From Thermoleophilia bacterium (GTDB lineage: Bacteria; Actinomycetota; Thermoleophilia; Gaiellales; SKUG01), in NCBI GenBank assembly GCA_020438525.1, contig JAGQUL010000253.1:1-5639 (forward strand): DNA of 5,639 nt. Direction: 5' to 3'. The notes beneath the pieces were generated by a model. It saw only the letters and a program-made list of their open reading frames with translations. It was not told the origin of the DNA and ran no database searches. Numbering within the stretch: the first letter of the stretch is position 1; each line of letters starts with the position of its first letter. The position numbers were made by a program, and so were the translations under genes. This document shows, piece by piece, positions 1 through 5,348 of this stretch.

Positions 1-30
1 GCCCAGGCGGCGTGACCCCCCGAAATGCAG

Positions 31-60
31 CGAGGGCCCCGGCAGAAGCCGGGGCCCTCG
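31..60 (-). terminator. Strong hairpin, probable intrinsic terminator of the DUF378 gene
   Basis: A perfect 13-bp inverted repeat (31-43 cgagggccccggc pairing with 48-60 gccggggccctcg) closes on a 4-base agaa loop. It starts 26 bases beyond the stop of the minus-strand DUF378 gene. Read on the minus strand it is followed by CTGCATTTCGGGGG, so there is only a short T run. GC-rich stems with weak U tracts are usual in high-GC actinomycetes. It may also serve a plus-strand gene whose in-frame TGA could lie at 13-15, which would make it a shared bidirectional terminator, but too little of that gene is visible to claim it. Confidence 0.75.
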
Positions 61-86
61 CGCCTTCATCGATCAGGCGATGCAGC

Positions 87-293
87 TCACTCGTGAGCGC
101 CGCCCAGGATGCCCATGCGGTCGGCGATCGCCCAGACGGCGCTCAGACCGACCAGCGCGTAGAACGCGGTCGAGACACCGCCAGAGATGACCTGGCCGAT
201 CACGTCGTAGTCGAACACGGCGTTCACGCCGGCGTTCAGGCCTGCGACCATGAGCAGGAACATGGCGATGGTGTCGATGTTGAAGTACTTCAT
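87..293 (-). CDS. Small DUF378-family membrane protein
   Basis: This 68-residue protein of unknown biochemical role probably lies in the cytoplasmic membrane. Two hydrophobic segments are visible, at about residues 7-27 and 39-58. Between them is the AGLNAGVNAVFDYD stretch (17-30), and the second segment has the TAFYALVGLSAVW pattern (42-54). These match the DUF378 (YuzA-like) layout of a helix ending in GGLNWGLVGLF-FD followed by a second helix with Y-LVGLAG. The two tryptophan/glycine positions of the first motif are changed here (NAG where NWG is usual). The ATG at 293 is favoured by an AAGGAG Shine-Dalgarno sequence at 302-307, eight bases upstream. The gene appears monocistronic, with its own terminator at 31-60 and a long upstream region. 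Family call is from remembered consensus; function is not known. Confidence 0.8.
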   Translation of the reverse strand: MKYFNIDTIAMFLLMVAGLNAGVNAVFDYDVIGQVISGGVSTAFYALVGLSAVWAIADRMGILGGAHE

Positions 294-301
294 TGCGGTG
301 T

Positions 302-307
302 CTCCTT
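302..307 (-). promoter_or_regulatory. Shine-Dalgarno site of the DUF378 gene
   Basis: On the minus strand this reads AAGGAG, a near-perfect anti-16S match eight bases before the ATG at 293. It settles the start of the small gene against the longer overlapping frames here. It is the strongest ribosome binding site in the window, suggesting that this short membrane protein is well translated. Confidence 0.7.
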
Positions 308-391
308 GTTCGTCCCGGGCGCCTGGCGATGACTGTGCCGTACGTCCGTGGCTGGTTGATGAGGCACGACCATGACTGCCGTGCTACTCCC

Positions 392-419
392 AGAGTACCC
401 GCTTTCACCGATTTTTCAA
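392..419 (-). promoter_or_regulatory. Candidate promoter of the DUF378 gene
   Basis: Read on the minus strand, TTGAAA (414-419) is followed after 16 bases by TACTCT (392-397). The first matches the -35 consensus at five of six positions; the -10 is weak, matching three of six. Transcription would start near 385 and give a leader of roughly 90 bases before the ATG at 293. The site lies in an AT-richer patch than the rest of the window. Prediction only. Confidence 0.35.
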
Positions 420-444
420 GCATCACGACACGATTTCAATTGAC

Positions 445-473
445 TGACACGTCAAATCGGCAGGTTCGTGTCA
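445..473. repeat. Inverted repeat TGACACG/CGTGTCA, possible operator
   Basis: A 7-bp perfect inverted repeat has arms at 445-451 (TGACACG) and 467-473 (CGTGTCA), separated by 15 bases. It overlaps a second pair, TTGAC (440-444) and GTCAA (451-455), and a further GTCAA at 470-474. Another short pair, AATCC (473-477) and GGATT (490-494), lies beside it. The cluster sits some 25 bases upstream of the candidate promoter of the DUF378 gene, where an activator or repressor could bind. Arms this short can arise by chance. Confidence 0.3.
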
Positions 474-785
474 ATCCGCATGAACACGTGGATTGGGCCA
501 TGTGCGACCGTTTCCGGAAGGGGGGTCGCCACCACCCGAAGCGTGGCGGACGAACGACGCCTGCGATTCGCCCGTGTCAGTCGATGCCGAAGACGCTCGT
601 GTCGTTGCCGACCGCGTTCGCGGCGATGTCAGTCGCGGCCGGGCGCCATGGTCGCGCCCGAGCTCGCGAGGGCGGATCGGCAGAAGCGGCCACGGAAGGG
701 CCCGCTGGCGGCCACCGGCGGCACGGCGCACGCGTTCGATTTCGTGGGAGCGGGCAGACCATCGTCATCGCCACGCCCACTCATC

Positions 786-790
786 AAGGA
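786..790 (+). promoter_or_regulatory. Shine-Dalgarno site deciding the start at 799
   Basis: AAGGA lies eight bases before the ATG at 799. The same frame stays open upstream to 493, but the upstream part has the Arg/Pro/His-rich composition of non-coding GC-rich sequence. This site therefore favours the short 138-residue product. Confidence 0.6.
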
Positions 791-798
791 CGGACGAC

Positions 799-1215
799 AT
801 GACCACCGACACGATCACTCCAGTACCGCTGCCCACGCTGCGGATCCTCGGCTCCGACACGGTCGAGCGGCGTCGGCTGCTCGCGTGCATCGACGTGGTC
901 GTGGGGTACGTCGCCGCCCGGCATCGGATCGCGCTCGCCGGATGGCGGATCGAGGCCGCGCTGGTGGAGAGCCGCCCCGAGTTCCGCGGCGGCGAGACCG
1001 TGGCCCTGCGCGCCAATCCGCTCGACGGGCGCAGCCCGGCGGACCTGCCGCCGGTTCCGACCGGCGTGCTGCGCGAGATCGGCTCGCGGATCACGGATTC
1101 GTTCCAGGGGATCGCGAACGTCGTCCCCGACCTCGCATCGACCGCGCCGGACGTGGACGGGATGTTCGCGGTGATCGACGACGACCCGTGGCTCGACGAC
1201 GTGGCTACGGCCTGA
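799..1215 (+). CDS. Conserved-looking hypothetical protein, 138 aa
   Basis: I do not recognise this protein. The start at 799 is supported by AAGGA eight bases upstream and by the change in composition there. After a short flexible N-terminus (MTTDTITPVPLP) the protein has a mixed polar and hydrophobic stretch (about residues 20-65, containing RRRLLACIDVVVGYVAAR) that is likely alpha-helical. A Pro/Gly-rich linker follows (about 66-90), then another helical part, then an acidic tail ending in DDDPWLDD (about residues 126-133). It has no signal peptide or convincing membrane segment, so it is probably cytoplasmic. Its last 11 bases overlap the end of the convergent CPBP gene, so the two are not in an operon. 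Codon use (mostly G or C in third position) supports real coding. Confidence 0.65.
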   Translation: MTTDTITPVPLPTLRILGSDTVERRRLLACIDVVVGYVAARHRIALAGWRIEAALVESRPEFRGGETVALRANPLDGRSPADLPPVPTGVLREIGSRITDSFQGIANVVPDLASTAPDVDGMFAVIDDDPWLDDVATA

Positions 1216-1978
1216 GCGAGCGTCGTGCGCGATCGCCGCGCGCGAACCACGCCAGGTAGCCCAGCGCGAGCACTGCCGGCAGCACCAGCGTGCCGATCGC
1301 CTCGGCCACGTCGGGGCTGCCCTCGGGCACGACCGTCGACGTGTGGATGAACGCCCACGTATCGATGATCGCGTGCCACGCGATCATCGCCCACAGCGAT
1401 CCGACGACCAGCCGCACGACGGTGAACGGGATCGCCACGGCGAGCGTGACGCCCGCGGCGTTGAGCCACGACGCGCTCGTGGCGCCGACGTGGGGCAGGC
1501 CGAACAGGAGCGATGCCGCGAACACGGTCAGCCACGGGCGCCGGGCGAGCTGCAGCTGGTCGACGATCAGGCCGCGGAACCAGAGCTCCTCGTTGACCGC
1601 GATCGCAAGCGCAAGCAGCGCGAACGATGCAACCGCCGGCACGCCGAGCCCTGACTGCACCACATCGTCGCTCGAGAAGAGCGCGTAGGCGACGGTTGGG
1701 CCTACTACGAGCAGGCCGGCAGGCATCAGCAGCTTCCAGCCGCGATCGAATCCCTCGCCGCCGTAGCCCGCCACGCCGAGCCGCTTCCACGTGGTGCCCA
1801 CCCCGCCGATCGCGATGCCGGCCACGACCGCGATTCCCGCGAGCTGCACGAGCACCAGCACCAGTGCGTCTCGGACCGTGAGCGCCCCGTCGACGCTCAC
1901 GTCGAGCCCGACGCCCTGCAGCAGCGCGACCGCCACCACCTGCACGAACACGAACAGCAGCAGCAGGCCGAACGCCAC
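1205..1978 (-). CDS. CPBP-family intramembrane metalloprotease-like protein
   Basis: This is a polytopic membrane protein of the CPBP (Abi, CAAX protease and bacteriocin-processing) family, whose members resemble the glutamyl protease Rce1. All three motifs are visible: EExxxR as E130-E131...R135, FxxxH as F159...H163, and HxxxD as H202...D206. About seven to eight hydrophobic segments can be drawn, at roughly residues 1-23, 38-60, 83-101, 113-128, 149-161, 176-206 and 227-244; the segment at 176-206 may be two helices. The substrate is unknown; relatives act in prenyl-protein or peptide processing, bacteriocin immunity or stress signalling. The first standard start is a GTG at 1978, but it lacks a Shine-Dalgarno sequence and begins directly in the first membrane helix. 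The frame continues upstream as a Pro-rich stretch to a TAG at 2096-2098, so the true N-terminus may be longer. Confidence 0.85.
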   Translation of the reverse strand: MAFGLLLLFVFVQVVAVALLQGVGLDVSVDGALTVRDALVLVLVQLAGIAVVAGIAIGGVGTTWKRLGVAGYGGEGFDRGWKLLMPAGLLVVGPTVAYALFSSDDVVQSGLGVPAVASFALLALAIAVNEELWFRGLIVDQLQLARRPWLTVFAASLLFGLPHVGATSASWLNAAGVTLAVAIPFTVVRLVVGSLWAMIAWHAIIDTWAFIHTSTVVPEGSPDVAEAIGTLVLPAVLALGYLAWFARGDRARRSLRP

Positions 1979-2143
1979 GAGCAGCGGCGCGGCCGGCGGC
2001 GGCGCAGACCCGCGGTGGTCGTCTCCCTGCGTGGTGCGAGGGGGCGGCTCCGGCAGCTGCGACGGATGTGGATCGGGCGTGTCGATGCGCCAAGGCTATC
2101 GCCCGGGGTCGCCGCGCGACGGTGGGATATCGCGCCGGGCGGA

Positions 2144-2149
2144 TATGCT
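2144..2149 (+). promoter_or_regulatory. Candidate -10 element of the epimerase gene (leaderless)
   Basis: TATGCT (2144-2149) matches TATAAT at four of six positions and ends six bases before the GTG at 2156. Transcription would therefore begin at or next to the start codon, giving a leaderless mRNA, which is common in actinomycetes. No clear Shine-Dalgarno sequence precedes this GTG, which fits. I see no good -35 hexamer 16-18 bases further upstream. Confidence 0.45.
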
Positions 2150-2155
2150 CGGCGT

Positions 2156-3322
2156 GTGAGCACCAAGCCGTCGGTCGTCGTAGTCCTGGGCAATCGCCCG
2201 CAGTTCATCAAGCATGCCGCGCTTGCGCGGGTGTGGCAGGAACGCGCCGAGGGCGTGCGACAGGTGATCGTGGACACGGGCCAGCACTACGACCATGCGC
2301 TCGCCGGCATCTTCATGGACGAGCTCGCGATCCCCGAGCCCGACTTCGCGCTCGGCGTGGGCTCGGGCTCGCACGCCACGCAGCTCGCGCGGATGCTCGA
2401 GCCGCTCGAGGAGATCCTGATCCGCGAGAAGCCGTCGAGCGTGGTGCTGTACGGCGACACGAACTCGACGCTCGGTGGCGCGCTGGTCGCGTCGAAGCTG
2501 CACGTGCCGATCGCGCACGTCGAGGCGGGCCTGCGGTCGTTCGACATGCGGATGCCCGAGGAGGTCAACCGCGTGATGTGCGACCACGTCGCCAGCATGC
2601 TGTTCGCTCCGACCGACGCGGCCGTGGCCAACCTGGAGCGCGAAGGGATCACGGGCGAGCGCGTGCACCGCACGGGCGACGTGATGGCCGACATCGCGAT
2701 GGCGGTTGCGCCGGCAGCCGACCAGCGGCTCGAGGCGATCGCCGCCACGCTCGCGGCACGCGGGATCGACCTGCCCGACGCGGGCCACTTCGGCGTGGTG
2801 ACGATCCACCGCGCATCGAACACCGAGCCTGAGGCGCTCGGCGAGGTGATCGAGTGCCTGCGCGCCGCGGCCGAGCACCTGCCGCTCGTGTTCCCCGTCC
2901 ATCCGCGGACCGAGGCCGCTGCCGAGCGCGCCGGGCTGCACCTGGAGCTCGCGAGCGTGCCGAACCTCACGATGCTCCCCCCGCTCGGGTACCTCGACAT
3001 GACCGCGCTGCTGCGTGCGGCGCGCGTGGCGATCACCGACAGCGGCGGCCTGCAGAAGGAGGCGTACGTGCACGGCACGCCGTGCATCACGCTGCGCGAC
3101 CGCACCGAGTGGGTCGAGACCGTGGACGCCGGCTGGAACGCCTGCGTGGGCACCGATTCGCGGGAGCTCGAGCGGGTCCTCGAGCTGCTGCACGCGGAGT
3201 TCGGCGACGAGCCGTGGTATCAGGAGCGCCCCGACCTGTACGGCGCGGGCGACGCCGCCGACCAGATCCTCGACGTGATCGTGCGGCACGCGAGCGCGGA
3301 CGCGCCGTTTCGACTGCGCTGA
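2156..3322 (+). CDS. wecB: UDP-N-acetylglucosamine 2-epimerase (non-hydrolysing)
   Basis: This cytoplasmic enzyme interconverts UDP-GlcNAc and UDP-ManNAc, a precursor step for surface polysaccharides. The 388-residue length fits the family (about 370-390), and the two-domain GT-B-like fold can be followed by its motifs: GNRPQFIK (12-19), YGDTNST (99-105), HVEAGLRSFD (121-130), MPEEVNR (133-139), TIHRASN (216-222), FPVHPRT (246-252), DSGGLQKEA (295-303) and TEWVE (317-321). Expected catalytic residues are present: D101, E123, E136 (or E135) and H218. The first motif reads GNRPQ where GTRPE is commoner. GTG 2156 is chosen because the conserved fold begins at once (VSTKPSVVVVLGNRPQ); the open frame further upstream is shadow sequence. 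A related enzyme, WbpI, epimerises UDP-GlcNAc(3NAc)A, so the exact substrate stays open. It ends 10 bases from the stop of the convergent unknown gene. Confidence 0.93.
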   Translation: MSTKPSVVVVLGNRPQFIKHAALARVWQERAEGVRQVIVDTGQHYDHALAGIFMDELAIPEPDFALGVGSGSHATQLARMLEPLEEILIREKPSSVVLYGDTNSTLGGALVASKLHVPIAHVEAGLRSFDMRMPEEVNRVMCDHVASMLFAPTDAAVANLEREGITGERVHRTGDVMADIAMAVAPAADQRLEAIAATLAARGIDLPDAGHFGVVTIHRASNTEPEALGEVIECLRAAAEHLPLVFPVHPRTEAAAERAGLHLELASVPNLTMLPPLGYLDMTALLRAARVAITDSGGLQKEAYVHGTPCITLRDRTEWVETVDAGWNACVGTDSRELERVLELLHAEFGDEPWYQERPDLYGAGDAADQILDVIVRHASADAPFRLR

Positions 3323-3338
3323 GCCGCGTAGCTCAGTG
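3317..3338. terminator. Hairpin across two convergent stop codons
   Basis: CTGAGC (3319-3324) and GCTCAG (3331-3336) form a perfect 6-bp stem around a CGCGTA loop. It can be extended by a G-T wobble and one more C-G pair to 3317 and 3338. The stem contains the TGA of the epimerase gene (3320-3322) on one side and the stop of the minus-strand unknown gene (3333-3335) on the other. Placed between convergent genes, it may end transcription from both sides, but there is no U tract and the stem is modest. Confidence 0.4.
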
Positions 3339-3806
3339 ACCCGCGAGCTGGCGGAACACGTCGTCGGGGCTCATCGACTCGAGCAGCGCCATGTCGGCGA
3401 TGCCACGCACCTTCGACTCCGCCTCGCGGAACATCCGACCGGCGCTGCCGATCGACACGGCATCGGCCACCGCAGCGCCGCCACGCATCAGGTCCTCGCC
3501 GTCGACCACGCCGTCGCGCAGCACCATCCGACCGCTCGCGAGCTCCTCGAGCGCCGACTTGGCCAGCCGCAGTCCGTCCTCGCCACCGTCGAGCACCGCG
3601 ATGCGCGGCAGCAGGTCCTCGAGCGCAGCGGTCGCCACACCCGACTCGTGCAGCGAGCGTGCGAGCTCGTTCGCACGGCTCATCTGCGGAATGTACTCGC
3701 CGTCGGCGAAGGTCGCGGCGCTGCGTGCGAGCGCACCGACGTGCGCGAGCTGTTCGGCAAGCGAGGGCCCGTGGCCGGCGTTGCCGAGCGCGGAAAGCAT
3801 GGTCAT
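3333..3806 (-). CDS. Hypothetical soluble alpha-helical protein, 157 aa
   Basis: I do not recognise this protein. Counted from the ATG at 3806, it has 157 residues with heptad-friendly spacing of Leu, Ala and Met and many Glu/Asp, which suggests an all-helical fold. Examples are AEQLAHVGALARSAATFA and ANELARSLHESG in the first half, EDLLPRIAVL in the middle, and a tail ending in SPDDVFRQLAGH. It has no membrane segment, cysteine cluster or signal peptide. The ATG at 3806 has a weak GGGGA six bases upstream; in-frame alternatives are an ATG at 3839 and a GTG at 3857, which would add a Pro/Arg-rich start (157, 168 or 174 residues). It lies opposite to and between the epimerase and dehydrogenase genes, converging on the first with 10 bases between stops and diverging from the second. 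That placement hints at, but does not prove, a link to nucleotide-sugar metabolism. Confidence 0.7.
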   Translation of the reverse strand: MTMLSALGNAGHGPSLAEQLAHVGALARSAATFADGEYIPQMSRANELARSLHESGVATAALEDLLPRIAVLDGGEDGLRLAKSALEELASGRMVLRDGVVDGEDLMRGGAAVADAVSIGSAGRMFREAESKVRGIADMALLESMSPDDVFRQLAGH

Positions 3807-3940
3807 CCCGAATCCCCAGTGTGCGGGCGGCCGTACCATCGGCCGCAGTAGTCGCACAGCACCGGTCTATCGGCCAACAGGGGCGCGACTGTTTCACGCC
3901 ACGTAGACTGCGCCTGCCGCGCCCTCTACACGCACGCGCG

Positions 3941-3946
3941 AGAGGA
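3941..3946 (+). promoter_or_regulatory. Shine-Dalgarno site of the dehydrogenase gene
   Basis: AGAGGA lies nine bases before the ATG at 3956. It selects this start over the open frame reaching back to 3659, which is the antisense shadow of the minus-strand gene. A weak -10-like TAGACT is seen at 3904-3909, without a convincing -35, so the promoter itself remains unclear. Confidence 0.55.
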
Positions 3947-3955
3947 TCACCTGAC

Positions 3956-5317
3956 ATGACCGCAACCGCAGCGAGCCAGCACGTGCCCGACGACGCCCTG
4001 CCACCCACGTTCAAGCCTGATGTCGCGATCGTCGGCCTGGGCTACGTGGGCCTGCCGCTGGCTATGACCTTCGCCGACGGCGGCGCAACCGTGCTGGGCC
4101 TCGACGTCGATCCGTCCAAGCCGCAGCTCGCCCGCAACGGCACCAGCTGGATCGAGGACGTGCCGAGCGAGCACGTCGCACGGCACGTCGAGGCGGGACG
4201 CTTCGCAGCATCGACCGACTTCTCCACGCTCGCGATGGCCGACGCCGTGATCATCGCCGTGCCCACGCCGCTCAACCGCAACCGCGAGCCCGACCTCACG
4301 ATGGTCGAGGCCGCGACGCGCTCGATCGCACCGCACCTCGCGCCGGGCCAGCTCGTCGTGCTCGAGTCGACCACCTGGCCGGGCACCACCCGCGAGGTGC
4401 TGCTGCCGATCCTCGAGGATGGTGGCGACGACGGTTCGGACAGGACCGTCGGGGTCGACTTCCATCTTGCGTATTCGCCCGAGCGAGTGGATCCGGGCAA
4501 CGCGACCTGGAACACGAAGAACACGCCGAAGGTCGTGGGCGGGATCACCCCTGCCTGCACCGAGAAGGCCACCGCGCTGTATGCGCGCGCGGTCGACACG
4601 GTGCATCCGGTGACCGCGCCCGAGGCCGCGGAGCTCGAGAAGCTGTTCGAGAACATCTTCCGCAACGTCAACATCGCGCTCGTGAACGAGCTCGCGATGC
4701 TCTGCGACCGCATGGGCATCGACGTGTGGGAGGTGATCGACGCCGCGGCGACCAAGCCGTTCGGGTTCATGAAGTTCACCCCCGGCCCCGGGCTGGGCGG
4801 GCACTGCATCCCGATCGACCCCTTCTACCTCAGCTGGAAGGCGCGCGAGTACGACTTCTCGACCGAGTTCATCGAGCTGGCCGGCAAGATCAACTCGAAC
4901 ATGCCGTACCACTGCGTCCGCAAGCTGCGCAAGGCGCTCGACGCGCACGGCAAGGGCCTGCGCGGCTCGAAGGTCGTGATGCTCGGCGTGGCCTACAAGA
5001 AGGACATCGCCGACTACCGCGAGAGCTCCGCGATCAAGATCCTCGAGCTGCTGCAGAAGCGCGGCGTGGACGTGGTGTACCACGACCCGTTCGTGCCGGA
5101 GATCGAGGACGGCCACGGCGTCGACGCGCCGCAGGCACCCGCGAACACCTCGGTGGAGCTGACCGACGAGCTGCTCGATTCCGCAGATGCCGTGATGGTG
5201 ATCACCGACCACACCTCGATCGACTGGCAGCGCATCCTCGACCGCTCGAAGGTCGTGATCGACTTCCGCAACGTCTACTCGAACGAGCCGCGCAGCGAGC
5301 GGCTCTGGAAGCTCTGA
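3956..5317 (+). CDS. UDP-N-acetyl-hexosamine 6-dehydrogenase (WbpA/WecC/TviB group)
   Basis: This 453-residue member of the UDP-glucose/GDP-mannose dehydrogenase family oxidises C6 of a UDP-sugar twice with NAD+, giving a uronic acid. The N-terminal Rossmann domain opens with GLGYVGLPLA (27-36). The central domain has the conserved Lys (K229 in ELEKLFENIFRNVNIA) and the catalytic cysteine C284 in GPGLGGHCIPIDP. The C-terminal UDP-binding domain has GVAYKKDIADYRESSA. YSPERVDPGN, DAAATKPFGFMKF and IPIDPFYLSWKAREYD are closer, from memory, to WbpA-type UDP-GlcNAc 6-dehydrogenases than to E. coli WecC, which reads GGHCIAVDPW. With the upstream epimerase the product could be UDP-ManNAcA, but UDP-GlcNAcA is equally possible, so no gene symbol is given. 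A hydrophilic extension of about 20 residues precedes the fold. A regulator gene follows after 31 bases. Confidence 0.93.
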   Translation: MTATAASQHVPDDALPPTFKPDVAIVGLGYVGLPLAMTFADGGATVLGLDVDPSKPQLARNGTSWIEDVPSEHVARHVEAGRFAASTDFSTLAMADAVIIAVPTPLNRNREPDLTMVEAATRSIAPHLAPGQLVVLESTTWPGTTREVLLPILEDGGDDGSDRTVGVDFHLAYSPERVDPGNATWNTKNTPKVVGGITPACTEKATALYARAVDTVHPVTAPEAAELEKLFENIFRNVNIALVNELAMLCDRMGIDVWEVIDAAATKPFGFMKFTPGPGLGGHCIPIDPFYLSWKAREYDFSTEFIELAGKINSNMPYHCVRKLRKALDAHGKGLRGSKVVMLGVAYKKDIADYRESSAIKILELLQKRGVDVVYHDPFVPEIEDGHGVDAPQAPANTSVELTDELLDSADAVMVITDHTSIDWQRILDRSKVVIDFRNVYSNEPRSERLWKL

Positions 5318-5348
5318 GCACCGCCGGCGGCCGGCGCAGGACCGAGCG

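Larger units (their letters stand above)
294..798. other. Long intergenic region (about 505 bases)
   Basis: No reading frame here looks like a real gene. The frames that stay open are rich in Arg, Pro, Ala and Ser, as expected of shadows in GC-rich DNA. The left part (294-420) holds the ribosome site, leader and candidate promoter of the minus-strand DUF378 gene. The middle (about 411-494) is AT-richer and carries inverted repeats. The right part (about 500-780) is GC-rich and I see no clear promoter, RNA gene or conserved protein in it. It would include the promoter and leader of the plus-strand gene at 799. Confidence 0.6.

Noticed and set aside
1..15. Possible C-terminal end of a plus-strand gene (in-frame TGA at 13-15, sixteen bases before the hairpin).
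   Set aside because: Only four codons are visible, so it cannot be told from chance, although the position before a terminator is suggestive.
440..474. Strong sigma-70-type promoter from the perfect minus-strand TTGACA at 469-474.
   Set aside because: No -10-like hexamer follows at 16-18 bases, so the TTGACA is better seen as part of the inverted repeats.
493..798. Upstream extension of the 799 gene to an ATG at 493.
   Set aside because: The translated extension is Arg/Pro/His-rich like non-coding GC-rich DNA, has no ribosome site at 493, and a good AAGGA precedes the ATG at 799.
765..2093. Minus-strand open frame of about 440 codons covering the CPBP gene and beyond.
   Set aside because: Its product is almost pure Arg, Ala and Gly over the CPBP region, while the overlapping frame has all CPBP motifs; it is a shadow frame.
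2096..3289. Minus-strand open frame of about 397 codons opposite the epimerase.
   Set aside because: It is antisense to a fully recognisable wecB-type enzyme, with the same His/Arg/Leu-rich antisense composition and no recognisable motif.
5318..5348. Terminator between the dehydrogenase and the regulator gene.
   Set aside because: The CCGCCGGCGG palindrome here is short, has no room for a loop and no T run, so it does not look like a terminator.
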